A stretch of 56,479 nucleotides of DNA from Prevotella sp. (GCA_017483185.1 JAFULM010000018.1:1-56479), one strand, 5' to 3'. Positions 45,601 to 53,792 are shown, counted from the first letter of the stretch. Program-made: numbers and translations. Notes: a model not told the origin generated them from the letters alone.

Positions 45601-46802
45601 AGGGCAGCAAGGCTGCCGAGGCCGGTGCCTACACCGTAGACATCTACTGCAACGACGCCAAGGTTGAGTCAATCCCCGGAACCGCATTGGAGAGCAACGC
45701 CACTACAACATTTGAATATACCTACGCTACCAACGTCATGACTCCGGCTTCTCTGGAGTGGAAGGCCGTTGTTGAATATGCCGCTGACGGCGATATGAAC
45801 AACAACACCACCGCCACTGTCAAGACTACCATCAAGACCAGCAACTATCCTGCCGTCACCACTCTCACCGGTACACAGGCTGACGGAAAGGTAAGCCTCA
45901 CATGGAGCGAGCCTGATATGAATGCAGCCATGCCGACTACCGTGACCGATGACTTCGAGAGCTACGACGGCTTTACGACATCTGCAGGCGAATGGACCTT
46001 CGTCGATGGTGATGACGCCGAGGTCGGAGGTTTCCGGGACATTGACTTCTCTGTTGATGGAGTTAACGTAATCCAGTCCAAGCAGTCGTTCTGGGTACAT
46101 GACGTTACTGACGCTACGGTATGGAAAGAGAACTTTGCTGCACATTCCGGCAGCAAATATCTCGCCGCAATGTTCCTCTACGACAACGGTCAGTCTGACG
46201 ATTGGGCCATCTCACCTGAACTGTCAGGCAAAGCACAGACCGTTTCGTTCTATGCAAAGAGCTATTCTGCCAGCTATCCCGAGCAGATAGAGGTTTACTA
46301 TTCTACAGGCAGCAAGAGCCCGGCAGACTTCATCAAGGTGAACGATGCAGTGGTTGTTCCCGCCGAGTGGACTGAATATACCGCCGAACTGCCCGCAGGT
46401 GCCAAGTATTTCGCAATCCGTTCATGTGCAACAGGCAGCTTCATGCTGATGGTTGACGACGTTACATACGAGACAAACGGAGGCGTTCCAACAGACCTCT
46501 CACTCGTCGGCTACAACATCTATCGTGACGGTGTCAAGCTCAATGCCGAGCCCGTTGGCGAGACAAGCTACACCGATGCCAATGCAACAGACGGTAATCA
46601 CGCTTATGTCGTTACCGTGGTTTACGACAAGGGCGAGTCTGCCGCTTCCAACATCGTTGAGATCAGCGTATTGAGCGGCATCAGCTCCGTCTCTGCAGAG
46701 ACTGTGGACAACGCTCCCGCTTACAACCTCGCCGGCCAGAAAGTCAACGACAGCTTCAAGGGCATCGTTATCAAGAACGGACGGAAGGTCGTTGTGAAGT
46801 AA
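42603..46802 (+). CDS. Large secreted modular protein with adhesin-like domains
   Basis: A 1399-residue protein. It has a signal peptide (MKRLFTIAVIAMAASLTFAQ), a basic helical segment (VKKAKEAKELRAVMAEKAAVAKE), two or three related beta repeats in the first 400 residues (YITNPITRYTTGAWVKGTKSG, then PTAWVKGTVDGTTITFEKFQ), two choice-of-anchor-J/cleaved-adhesin-like domains (LPYTNTFETEAEQAQAAIYD and DDFESYDGFTTSAGEWTF) and FN3-like modules. The closing YNLAGQKVNDSFKGIVIKNG resembles the sorting tails of Prevotella surface proteins. The function is unknown, probably surface-attached. It follows the M6 protease in the same direction. Confidence 0.75.
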   Translation: MKRLFTIAVIAMAASLTFAQAPLAKKKAATPPYRLERIADMDALVKKAKEAKELRAVMAEKAAVAKETSSSVLRKSNVKRGYFNSIEGTALKTWRFEGKRSETAAKPYKSTARKTTTQEGNVTVTTDENGIITDVAGVEPKMYQRAATGTAYYASSGQMYVASQSGVVTIVEDGDNVYIKNPITRYTTGAWVKGTKSGNTITVATRQPLSYDSSYGTTISLRWGAVIAATGKILAADDKAETFTFTVDGNVLTLEGTAAASETDDTYFMGSFWDDDNSTTGYGDAETILTYDPTYVAPSTELVTLPAGAEYTGWYLNGLSVSSDSETPIKNQNVNVAFFGNDVYVQGISADFPTAWVKGTVDGTTITFEKFQYVGAYSSYDCWLIGVEPTDGSFKDVVATYDAAAKTITFTDDVIINADAFRIYYLSWFADVVVSAEEAVYEEPIITDLTAELPYTNTFETEAEQAQAAIYDANDDQSTFTFDTNTTTGNTAARYRYDTSNAADDYIVFPGVELKAGSKYKVALDAASYSENYPERIEVVAGKVAKVSELTIPVIAATDVATKDFINVSNNEFTVTEDGTYFIAVHAISDKNQFYLYVDNFSVAELDDSAPAAVSDLAVVADAQGANKATVSFTVPAQTIAGAALTEAVSYVVKRDGEEIKAETKAAGETVSFEDAVEAAGYYTYSVIVSCAGKTSEAADVKAYIGYDTPDVVGNITIADKSSSVDIAWEAPTKGAEGYVINPADFKYNIYPVEIVEFWGMTFPSTDYENPYATGLTETSANVAFDTNVGEMGFTYFAVTTTNTTGESDDAYGVVVTGAPYQMPFAESVAGGELSYWWGTSCDSNNKLLDGGLYLGESASDGDGGSLQMIAKTAGWMTVESGKIALAGAVNPVFTFDYSGDVAAQLTVSVITPKGVKDNVATFTAGADFAPATVSLAEFANEDWVRVFITGTFSGSGNAFVDNIRVYNMLDNNLVAKAITATSRVQAGDDVKVNVTVENQGSKAAEAGAYTVDIYCNDAKVESIPGTALESNATTTFEYTYATNVMTPASLEWKAVVEYAADGDMNNNTTATVKTTIKTSNYPAVTTLTGTQADGKVSLTWSEPDMNAAMPTTVTDDFESYDGFTTSAGEWTFVDGDDAEVGGFRDIDFSVDGVNVIQSKQSFWVHDVTDATVWKENFAAHSGSKYLAAMFLYDNGQSDDWAISPELSGKAQTVSFYAKSYSASYPEQIEVYYSTGSKSPADFIKVNDAVVVPAEWTEYTAELPAGAKYFAIRSCATGSFMLMVDDVTYETNGGVPTDLSLVGYNIYRDGVKLNAEPVGETSYTDANATDGNHAYVVTVVYDKGESAASNIVEISVLSGISSVSAETVDNAPAYNLAGQKVNDSFKGIVIKNGRKVVVK

Positions 46803-46851
46803 TCGCTTCGCAATAGTACGACAAAGACATTTATTTGAAACTCTATTCTTA

Positions 46852-46888
46852 CCGCCGAATCCCGATTACCGAGGGTTCGGCGGTTTTT
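46852..46888 (+). terminator. Terminator after the large secreted protein gene
   Basis: CCGCCGAATCCC and GGGTTCGGCGG arms, then TTTTTCTTTG. Confidence 0.85.
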
Positions 46889-46901
46889 CTTTGTCACAGA
46901 T

Positions 46902-46932
46902 TTTGCACTTTTCCCGGTTTGTGCTACCTTTG
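46902..46932 (+). promoter_or_regulatory. Promoter of the kinase-RapZ fusion gene
   Basis: TTTG (46902-46905), 19 bases, TACCTTTG (46925-46932), 18 bases before ATG 46951. The longer reading from 46891 would begin upstream of the start site and is rejected. Confidence 0.75.
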
Positions 46933-46950
46933 CACAAACACTTACGAATT

Positions 46951-48492
46951 ATGGAAAAACTTCTCAAACTATATGGCAGTTGGGCCGGAGCGGAGCCATC
47001 TCGTGTCGAACGCATAGCCGGGGCGGGCAGCAACCGCGAGTATTATCGGCTGACGTCGGCCGACGGCACGTCCGTCATCGGCGTGATCGGTACGAGCCGC
47101 GACGAGAACCACGCCTTCCTGTCGCTTTGCCGCCACTTCACACAGCGACAGTTGCCCGTGCCGACGGTGCTCGCCGTGAGCGACGACGAGCAGCGCTATC
47201 TCCAGACCGACCTTGGCTCCGTGTCGCTGTTCGACGCGTTGGCCGCCGGGCGTGCCGCCGGAGGCCGATATACCGTTAAGGAGCGCGAACTGCTCATCCG
47301 CACCATCCGCCAGCTGCCGAACATACAGATACGCGGAGCGCGCGGGCTCGACTTCTCCCAGTGTTATCCGCAGCCGGAGTTCGACATGGACAGCGTGCTC
47401 TTCGATCTCAACTATTTCAAGTATTGTTTTCTGAAGGCCACAGAGCTCGATTTTCACGAACTGAAGCTCGAAGCCGACTTCCGTCTCTTTGCCAAGGACC
47501 TGACGTCGGAGCGCGCCGACAGCTTCCTCTACCGCGACTTCCAGGCGCGCAACGTCATGCTCGACGCCGCCGGCAATCCCTATTTCATCGACTTTCAGGG
47601 CGGCCGCCGCGGTCCTTACTACTACGACCTCGCCTCATTCCTCTGGCAGGCCTCGGCCCGCTATCCCCACAAGCTGCGCCGCGAGCTCGTCCGTGAATAC
47701 TACGAGGCGCTCCGGATCTACACCGAGGTGCCCCCCGTGCGCCACTTCGTCAATCGCCTGAGCCTGTTCGTGCTCTTCCGCACGCTCCAGGTGCTCGGCG
47801 CATACGGCTTCCGCGGCTATTTCGAACAGAAGAAACACTTCATCGAGTCCATTCCCCCCGCCATCCAGAACCTCCGCGAACTGCTTGCGCTCGACTGCTT
47901 CCCCTATCCCTACATGATGGACATGCTGCGCCGGCTGACCGAGATGCCGCGCTTCGCCCGCATCGAGCAGCCCGCCCTGACACGTGCCGACGGCTATCGC
48001 ACGGCACCGACAAACATCTATGAGGCCCATCCCAACGACGGTCCGGCCACGTTCTCGAAGTATGACGGCAAAGGTCCGCTCGTCGTGCGCGTCTTCAGTT
48101 TCTCCTACCGCAAAGGCATCCCCGAGGACGAGAGCGGCAACGGCGGAGGCTATGTCTTCGACTGCCGCTCGACCCACAACCCCGGCCGCTATGAGCCTTA
48201 CAAGAAGCTCACCGGTCTCGACGAGCCCGTCATCCGCTTCCTTGAGGACGACGGCGAGATCCTGACCTTCCTCGACAGCGTCTACCGTCTTGCCGACGCC
48301 CACGTGCGCCGCTACATCCAGCGCGGCTTCACCAGTCTGATGTTCTCCTTCGGCTGTACCGGCGGCCAGCACCGCAGCGTCTATTCCGCCCAGCATCTTG
48401 CCGAATACATCAACCGCAAGTATGGTGTGGAGGTGCACGTCTGCCACCGCGAGCAGGGAATTCGTCAGGTGCTGCCGGCAGCAGAGAAGTGA
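46951..48492 (+). CDS. Sugar-kinase-like (APH fold) and RapZ C-terminal fusion
   Basis: A 513-residue cytoplasmic protein. Residues 1 to about 330 form an aminoglycoside-phosphotransferase/AmgK-like kinase: AGAGSNREYYRL, YRDFQARNVM (the catalytic Brenner-type motif) and IDFQGGRRGPYYYDLAS. The C-terminal roughly 140 residues match the C-terminal domain of RapZ: VFSFSYRKGIP, GYVFDCRSTHNPG, LTGLDEPVIRFL, and FSFGCTGGQHRSVYSA. RapZ senses glucosamine 6-phosphate and guides RNase E to GlmZ in enteric bacteria. AmgK phosphorylates N-acetylmuramate and N-acetylglucosamine. The fusion therefore suggests amino-sugar recycling with built-in sensing (inference). The N-terminal ATP domain of RapZ is absent. 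Confidence 0.88.
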   Translation: MEKLLKLYGSWAGAEPSRVERIAGAGSNREYYRLTSADGTSVIGVIGTSRDENHAFLSLCRHFTQRQLPVPTVLAVSDDEQRYLQTDLGSVSLFDALAAGRAAGGRYTVKERELLIRTIRQLPNIQIRGARGLDFSQCYPQPEFDMDSVLFDLNYFKYCFLKATELDFHELKLEADFRLFAKDLTSERADSFLYRDFQARNVMLDAAGNPYFIDFQGGRRGPYYYDLASFLWQASARYPHKLRRELVREYYEALRIYTEVPPVRHFVNRLSLFVLFRTLQVLGAYGFRGYFEQKKHFIESIPPAIQNLRELLALDCFPYPYMMDMLRRLTEMPRFARIEQPALTRADGYRTAPTNIYEAHPNDGPATFSKYDGKGPLVVRVFSFSYRKGIPEDESGNGGGYVFDCRSTHNPGRYEPYKKLTGLDEPVIRFLEDDGEILTFLDSVYRLADAHVRRYIQRGFTSLMFSFGCTGGQHRSVYSAQHLAEYINRKYGVEVHVCHREQGIRQVLPAAEK

Positions 48493-48505
48493 TATCTATC
48501 CCAAA

Positions 48506-48625
48506 GTAGGGTCGCGACCCGTCGCGACCGCCTCGTGATATATACATAGACACCCATGTATATACCCCCACTGAACAGGTTGAACCGGTTGGCACGGAGG
48601 CGGTCGCGACGGGTCGCGACCCTAC
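48506..48625. repeat. GTCGCGACC inverted-repeat element, copy 2
   Basis: 29-base arms at 48506-48534 and 48597-48625 (GTAGGGTCGCGACCCGTCGC onward) are identical in both halves and match copy 1 except for one base. The 62-base centre is unrelated to that of copy 1. Confidence 0.85.
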
Positions 48626-48729
48626 TGTGGGTGATATAAAAATGTGTGTGTGTGGAAAGTAGCTTTGTTGACGATGTGGGCGCCATACTTTGTTGTAAAA
48701 AAACGAACAAAAACATCTCCGTCAGAACC

Positions 48730-49200
48730 TCCGTTCACGCGCGGCGCGCCACCTCGTAAGGCCCCCGTTGGTCATTTTGCGGCACGACTTCACGTCACGA
48801 AACGCGCATTTCCGACGCCCCATTGTTCCCGTAAGGCCCTCCCGGCTCTTCCACAGCGAGAAAGTCGGCGAGTTTTTCGTTGCTGTTTTTACCCCGAAAA
48901 AGCGACTTTTTCTTGCCGTAAGGCCTCCGTTGGTCTGCAGCGGCATTGCCGTTGCATCGCCGTAAGGGCCCCGTTGCAAAGCAACAACGGCCCCGTTGCG
49001 ATGTCGCGGGGCCCTTACGGCAACCCAGTCCGAGCCTTTCGGCTGGACAATTCCAATGCCCCTGTCTGTAAGTAGCTGAAACATAGTCACATGCAAAAAC
49101 CGTCAAAAAAAGGCCATAAAAACGTTCCGATTTTGACCTTCTCATATTTGCGAAATTTGGAAGCACGGGCGAAAAATTTCAGAAAGTCCACTGTTTTGAA
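48730..49200 (-). repeat. Extragenic palindrome-rich repeat, copy 5 (reverse, diverged)
   Basis: On the minus strand the order is: AAATTTCGCAAATATGAG, TTTTTGACGG and TGCATGTGAC near 49090, then GTTGCCGTAAGGGGCCCCGCG, CAACGGGGCC/GGCCCCGTTG and several GCCGTAAGG or CCGTAAGG palindromes down to 48760. The gap from 48493 to 50439 holds no convincing gene. Confidence 0.7.
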
Positions 49201-49391
49201 GGCCTTAAATTCAGAAAAAAGCTGACAAAGCCTGGCGGCAAGTATGGTCGCTATCATGTGCGATAATAAAAACGCGCGCCGGAATGATAATTGGCGCATC
49301 CTCCATTGACGTGACCTCGACGGACGCGACCCAACGGGCACGTTAGTGGATGTCGGCAGAATTAGTTCAAAACACGAAAAAGAGAGATATA

Positions 49392-49424
49392 TTTGCCAGA
49401 CTTGCTGATTTTGTGTATATTTGC
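49392..49424 (+). promoter_or_regulatory. GTATATTTGC: promoter and candidate ICE attachment core
   Basis: TTTG (49392-49395), 20 bases, TATATTTG (49416-49423) is a promoter. GTATATTTGC at 49415-49424 also matches GTANNTTTGC, the core known for CTnDOT-type integration. Chromosomal genes lie to the left, conjugative-element genes to the right. The same ten-base pattern occurs by chance in other promoters (2911, 7550), so the boundary call is tentative. Confidence 0.4.
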
Positions 49425-50439
49425 AGCGAGAAGTTACGAAAAGAGTGTATTTTATTGGAAATGAGCGTAGGTTAATTGCTCTTGATAGTAATAGGTTACG
49501 ATTTAGTTAGTTATCTACTGCATTATCCTTCTGCGCGTTGCGTAACCTTCAAAGAACTCTTCGTATGCAAAAGTAGCTATTTAATTCGAGATTTTGATAT
49601 AAACTCCCGTTTTTTATCCCCTCATTCATAAGAATTTTCCGTAAAAGCGGTATTGTCCGTCGGCACACCATTGCCCAAAACGAGTTTGGAACAAACGTGT
49701 GCCGACTACCGCATAGCTGGAGAAAAGGGCATTGCCTCACGCCTAAACGATGTTTAGACAGATGAAGCAATGCCCCTTTCTTTTGCGCCTATGCCAAGAG
49801 GTGCTTTTACGGGTTTTCAAATGATTTTTCTTTTTTCGCTGTCTCTTTTGCCGGAAGCGGAAAGTGAATGCAGAGTGTGTCAGCCTGCCCCATGAATGAA
49901 ACAGGCGCCCACACACAGCCGGACAAACCGGGAAGAATGATTGTTGCCACCCGGCTGAACAAGTTCCGTCGGATCGGAAACAATCATACTTCCTTTGTTG
50001 TGGTTTGCCCTTTTCACGCTTCCGGTGATGTCTTTTTCCTTTTGGTGATTCTTTTTTTTACGGATTTTCCCCTGAAGTTTTTTTCTACACAATCTGCCTC
50101 TGTTTTCGTTTACCTCCATTTTGCGCCTTTCAGTAAGCCGCATCAGTCAGTCATTTTCGTTCTGGGCGCAAAGGTAATTCCGGGATTGGACGGGAAAGCA
50201 AGGTCAAGCCTCCTGTTTTCGGTAAAAATCTCCAGCCCTGCGGGTAGTATTTTGACCGAAAAACCTTGCATTCCCTAATCCCTACCTTTTCAAGCACCCG
50301 AAACGAAAACGACCGATGCGACAGAAAGACGCATAAAAAAAATGTCGGATAAACGAGAGGCAGATAAGATAGTTTGAAACTCAACTCCCTCAGCTCTTGA
50401 ATCCGCATTAAAAACAAAAAAATCAAAAACAGCGAAGAT
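49425..50439 (+). other. Non-coding leader region of the mobile segment with hairpins
   Basis: No gene is recognised. Pairings include GGTTACG with CGTAACC (about 49493-49553), ACGAA.AGAGT with ACTCTTCGT, a perfect 10-base-pair GTCGGCACAC/GTGTGCCGAC hairpin (49659-49706), and GGGCATTGC/GCAATGCCC (49727-49735, 49767-49775), followed by CTTTCTTTTG. The last could be a terminator. The rest to 50439 is featureless to the eye. Confidence 0.5.
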
Positions 50440-50655
50440 ATGACGGCAACGGCAAATTTCAGACAAATGGCGCAACACATCGGGTTGGCGATATGCGGCT
50501 TGATGATGCGCACCGCCTTCGGGGTGTTCGGCATCCTTTGGGGCATCATCAGAGAGATTGTAAACGGAGTGTTCCGAGTGGCGATAGGTGTAATCGTGGC
50601 TATCCTTTCCACCATTGCCTTCTTTGGCTTCATCCTTTGGTTATTCACCCTTTAA
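50440..50655 (+). CDS. Small membrane protein of the mobile element
   Basis: A 71-residue protein with a short polar start (MTATANFRQMAQHIG) and two hydrophobic segments (LAICGLMMRTAFGVFGILWGI and VAIGVIVAILSTIAFFGFIL). It is likely an inner-membrane protein. It is not recognised as a named family. It is followed by short genes typical of Bacteroidales conjugative elements, with an 11-base gap. The function is unknown. Confidence 0.6.
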   Translation: MTATANFRQMAQHIGLAICGLMMRTAFGVFGILWGIIREIVNGVFRVAIGVIVAILSTIAFFGFILWLFTL

Positions 50656-50666
50656 CCCTTACCGAC

Positions 50667-50888
50667 ATGGCAAAAAGAAACAGCAAGACGGCAGCGCAGC
50701 AGTGCAGATATTACGAGGTGGACAACATCTTCGTGTATATGGTGGAAACGTACATCAACGGCAATTTTGAAACTTTCCGAAGATTGTACCACGAACTGAA
50801 CAAGGACGCACGGAGGGATTTCATGGACTTCCTTCTCAGCGAGGTAGAGCCGACCTATTGGAGAGAGATACTGAAACAGATAATCTAA
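50667..50888 (+). CDS. Hypothetical protein of the mobile element
   Basis: A 73-residue protein starting MAKRNSKTAAQQCRYYEVDN, rich in aromatic and acidic residues (YINGNFETFRRLYHELNKD, then FLLSEVEPTYWREILKQII). It looks helical. No family is recognised with certainty. ATG 50667 was chosen; an upstream in-frame start at 50493 would overlap the previous gene. It has a 13-base gap to the PcfK gene. Confidence 0.65.
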   Translation: MAKRNSKTAAQQCRYYEVDNIFVYMVETYINGNFETFRRLYHELNKDARRDFMDFLLSEVEPTYWREILKQII

Positions 50889-50901
50889 AAATGACAGCGA
50901 T

Positions 50902-51318
50902 ATGAAAGGAACAGACCATTTCAAGAGAACGATATATATGTACTTGGAACAGCGTGCGGAGGAAGATGCGCTATTTGCAAAGAAGTACCGCAACCCTGCC
51001 AAGAACATGGACGAGTGCGTGACCCACATTCTGAACTATGTGCAGAAAAGCGGTTGCAACGGTTTCACGGACGGAGAAATATTCGGGCAAGCCATCCACT
51101 ACTATGAGGAAAACGAGATAGAGGTGGGCAAACCGATGGACTGCCAAGTGGTTGTGAACCACGTTGTGAAACTCACGGCAGAGGAAAAGGCGGAGGCACG
51201 TCAGAACGCTGTCCGCAAATACCAAGAGGAGGAACTCCGCAAGTTGCAGAACCGCCACAGACCGTCAGCGAGAAAAGAAAACCAACCCCAACCCTCATTA
51301 TTTGATTTAGGCTTATGA
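50902..51318 (+). CDS. PcfK-like protein
   Basis: A 138-residue protein of the PcfK-like family, found in Gram-positive pheromone plasmids and Bacteroidales conjugative elements. It shows MKGTDHFKRTIYMYLEQRAE, then LNYVQKSGCNGFTDGEIFGQAIHYYEE, with a highly charged C-terminal helix ending in QPSLFDLGL. It overlaps the start of the PcfJ gene by four bases, which is the usual arrangement. The role in conjugation is unknown. Confidence 0.85.
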   Translation: MKGTDHFKRTIYMYLEQRAEEDALFAKKYRNPAKNMDECVTHILNYVQKSGCNGFTDGEIFGQAIHYYEENEIEVGKPMDCQVVVNHVVKLTAEEKAEARQNAVRKYQEEELRKLQNRHRPSARKENQPQPSLFDLGL

Positions 51319-52646
51319 AACCGAAGACCAAGATACAGAAAGAGGTGGCAAGACTTTCCGCCAACCTTCGCCCCATATCAGCGACACAAATAGATTGGGC
51401 ATACCGCCACTGCGTTGAGCATATCGGCTACCGCACCAAGAAAGGGAACATCACCTGTTCCGACTGCGGTCACGAGTGGCACAGCGACAGCGGACTATGC
51501 GACACCCTTGAAGGCTGCACCTGCCCCAAATGCCATGCCGAACTCAAAGTGCAGGACACACGCAGACGCATCTACAAGGAAACGCAGAATTTCAGCGTGA
51601 TAACCACCTGCAAAGGGTATCAGGTAATCCGCGTGGCGCAGGTCAGATGCGAGAGCAGGAAAGGCGAACCGATGCGTTTCTACTGCCACGAGGTCGTGCA
51701 GCGTTGGATTTCACCCGACGGCAAGGTTACGGACATGGCGTTGCTCCGTGGCTTCCTTTTCTGCTATTGCGATGTGTGGGCATTAGGCAGCGATATGGAG
51801 GTAAGACCGCACAACAGCCTATACGATGATGTGGTGGCAAGAAGCTGTGCATATCCAAAGATGAGGATATTGCCCCAACTCAGACGTAACGGCTTCAAGG
51901 GCGATTTCCACGGCATCTCCCCCGTGCGTCTTTTCAAAGCCTTGCTTTCAGACCCAAGAATTGAAACCCTTATGAAAGGCGGTGAGATTGAGGTCATGAA
52001 ACACTTTCTTTTCAATACCCGTACTGCCGATGAATGTTGGGCATCATATCTGATTGCCAAGCGTCACAAGTATCAGATAGACAACCTCTCAATGTGGTGC
52101 GACTATCTGCGTATGCTCAAAAAACTCGGTCAAGACCTCCGTAACCCGAAGAACATCTGTCCCGAAGATTTCATGGCGGCACACGACAACGCAACCCGAA
52201 AAATTGAAGCCATACACGAGAAGGAAAGAGCCGCAGAGCAACGCCGTTGGGAGATTGAAAGGCGTGAGCGTGAGCAACAGCGACAACTCCAACGAAAGAA
52301 AGATGCGGAGGATTTCATCGCCAACAAATCCAAATTCTTCGGCTTGGTAATCACGGACGAGGAAATAATCGTCAAGGTGCTTGAAAGCATAGACGAGTAT
52401 TACAACGAGGGCAAGACGCAGGGCATCTGCGTGTTTGGCAGTGGATACTACAAGAAAGCCGACACCCTCATACTATCGGCAAGGATTGGCGATGAGATTA
52501 TTGAAACCGTAGAGGTGGACTTGCGAACCCTCGAAGTGGTGCAGTGCCACGGCAAGCACAACCAGGACACCGAATATCACGAGCGCATCATAGACCTTGT
52601 GAACAAGAACGCCAACCTTATCCGTGAGCGGATGAAAGCGGCATAG
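51315..52646 (+). CDS. PcfJ domain protein
   Basis: A 443-residue protein of the PcfJ family. An N-terminal zinc-ribbon-like part (ITCSDCGHEW, then CTCPKCHAEL) precedes the PcfJ core (DALLRGFLFCYCDVWALG, LFNTRTADECWASYLIA, LRNPKNICPEDFMAAHD). A coiled coil (about 310-345, EKERAAEQRRWEIERREREQ) follows, and then an alpha/beta end with LVITDEEIIVKVLESIDEYY. It overlaps PcfK. It is common on Bacteroidales conjugative transposons. The molecular role is not established. Confidence 0.88.
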   Translation: MKPKTKIQKEVARLSANLRPISATQIDWAYRHCVEHIGYRTKKGNITCSDCGHEWHSDSGLCDTLEGCTCPKCHAELKVQDTRRRIYKETQNFSVITTCKGYQVIRVAQVRCESRKGEPMRFYCHEVVQRWISPDGKVTDMALLRGFLFCYCDVWALGSDMEVRPHNSLYDDVVARSCAYPKMRILPQLRRNGFKGDFHGISPVRLFKALLSDPRIETLMKGGEIEVMKHFLFNTRTADECWASYLIAKRHKYQIDNLSMWCDYLRMLKKLGQDLRNPKNICPEDFMAAHDNATRKIEAIHEKERAAEQRRWEIERREREQQRQLQRKKDAEDFIANKSKFFGLVITDEEIIVKVLESIDEYYNEGKTQGICVFGSGYYKKADTLILSARIGDEIIETVEVDLRTLEVVQCHGKHNQDTEYHERIIDLVNKNANLIRERMKAA

Positions 52647-52670
52647 CATAACCCCTAAAACAACATTGAT

Positions 52671-52928
52671 ATGGAAGTAAGAATTGAAAGTATGATTTGT
52701 GTGTGGGATGATGCAATCCCCACGATGTTCCTTGAATTTGTGAACCTCCTCACTCTCACAACGAGTGAGGGGGAATTGAGAAAGAGCGTAAAGGAGTTTG
52801 CCGAGAAGCACGAACTTGACAAGTTTTTCCTTTACGGCTTCGGCTCACACCATTTCTACCTGCACCAACGCTACACAAGCAACCCCGAAATGGTGATGAA
52901 GAACAGAGTTCTGTCAGTACATTTTTAA
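52671..52928 (+). CDS. Hypothetical protein of the mobile element
   Basis: An 85-residue protein (MEVRIESMICVWDDAIPTMF, then YGFGSHHFYLHQRY). No family is recognised. It lies 24 bases after the PcfJ gene, in the same direction and probably the same operon. It is cytoplasmic by composition. Confidence 0.65.
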   Translation: MEVRIESMICVWDDAIPTMFLEFVNLLTLTTSEGELRKSVKEFAEKHELDKFFLYGFGSHHFYLHQRYTSNPEMVMKNRVLSVHF

Positions 52929-52947
52929 CCATCTAAAAAGCAACATT

Positions 52948-53181
52948 ATGACAACACGAATGACCATCAACGGAGTAAGCACCTGCGCGGAAGCAGGTAC
53001 GGAGAAATACGAGCGTTTCCAATCGGGTATCGGAAGACGCAGGCGGACACTTGTGCAGTACGACTACCGCCACCCCATAGACAGAGAATTGTTCTCTTGT
53101 GTCAAACCCACGTTGGACGAGTGCCGAGCCGCACGGGACAAGTGGCTGAACGCAAAGAAGGGAAAGGAGGACAGACTATGA
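52948..53181 (+). CDS. DUF3873 family protein
   Basis: A 77-residue protein of the DUF3873 family, limited to Bacteroidales mobile elements. It shows MTTRMTINGVSTCAEAGTEKYERF, then YDYRHPIDRELFSCVKPTLDECRAARDKWL. The stop TGA overlaps the next ATG. The role is unknown. Its presence supports conjugative-element identity for this segment. Confidence 0.8.
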   Translation: MTTRMTINGVSTCAEAGTEKYERFQSGIGRRRRTLVQYDYRHPIDRELFSCVKPTLDECRAARDKWLNAKKGKEDRL

Positions 53182-53423
53182 ACACGACCTATCAAACGCT
53201 GATAGTCAAGTTCAGCGAACCTATCACGGCATTGGACGGTATCTTTGACGATACCGGAGCGTGGGGAACGGACACCCTCAAGGGGTGGATAGATGATTAC
53301 GAAAGCACACGTTTCACCGCCACCGACAGCCATACGGCAGTCATCACGAGCGAGTACAATATGGAATGTGTGAAAGAGTGGCTACAACGGCAGACCCCCA
53401 TTTCCGAAATGCGAGAATTTTGA
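53178..53423 (+). CDS. Hypothetical protein of the mobile element
   Basis: An 81-residue protein (MNTTYQTLIVKFSEPITALD, then WLQRQTPISEMREF). ATG 53178 overlaps the DUF3873 stop; the upstream in-frame reading from 53097 would run through that gene. It is not recognised. It is acidic and probably cytoplasmic. Confidence 0.65.
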   Translation: MNTTYQTLIVKFSEPITALDGIFDDTGAWGTDTLKGWIDDYESTRFTATDSHTAVITSEYNMECVKEWLQRQTPISEMREF

Positions 53424-53476
53424 ACGGGATGGCGGTGTCCGCACCGCCAATACTTAAAACCCTAAAAACAAAAGAT

Positions 53477-53785
53477 ATGATAGCCAAGACGATATTACAG
53501 CAGATAGGCGGAAAACGCTTCACCGCCATGACAGGTAGCCGTGATTTCATAGATATGGGCAACGGCTTACGGATGAGCCTTGCAAGGAACAAAACAAGTG
53601 CCAACCGCCTTGACATCATCTATGACGAAGGGGCAGACCTCTACAATATGCGCTTCTACCGCAGGACGTTCAGCAAAAAGACCTTTGAGTGCAAGACAAA
53701 GGACATTGCCGTACACGAGGGTATCTATTTTGATATGCTGGAGGAAATGTTCACGATGGTGACGGGACTTTACACACGCTTTTGA
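53477..53785 (+). CDS. Hypothetical protein of the mobile element
   Basis: A 102-residue protein starting MIAKTILQQIGGKRFTAMTG. Core phrases are FIDMGNGLRMSLARNKTSAN and DLYNMRFYRRTFSKKTFE, and the end is YFDMLEEMFTMVTGLYTRF. Comparable proteins accompany DUF3873 and PcfJ on conjugative elements, but I cannot name the family. ATG 53477 fits the AAAAGATATGATAG start context. A terminator hairpin follows the gene. Confidence 0.7.
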   Translation: MIAKTILQQIGGKRFTAMTGSRDFIDMGNGLRMSLARNKTSANRLDIIYDEGADLYNMRFYRRTFSKKTFECKTKDIAVHEGIYFDMLEEMFTMVTGLYTRF

Positions 53786-53792
53786 GTGGCGG

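Noticed and set aside
49549-49770. 73-residue open frame on the minus strand in the mobile leader
   Set aside because: Its translation has no family features and it spans two strong hairpins, so a non-coding role is more likely.
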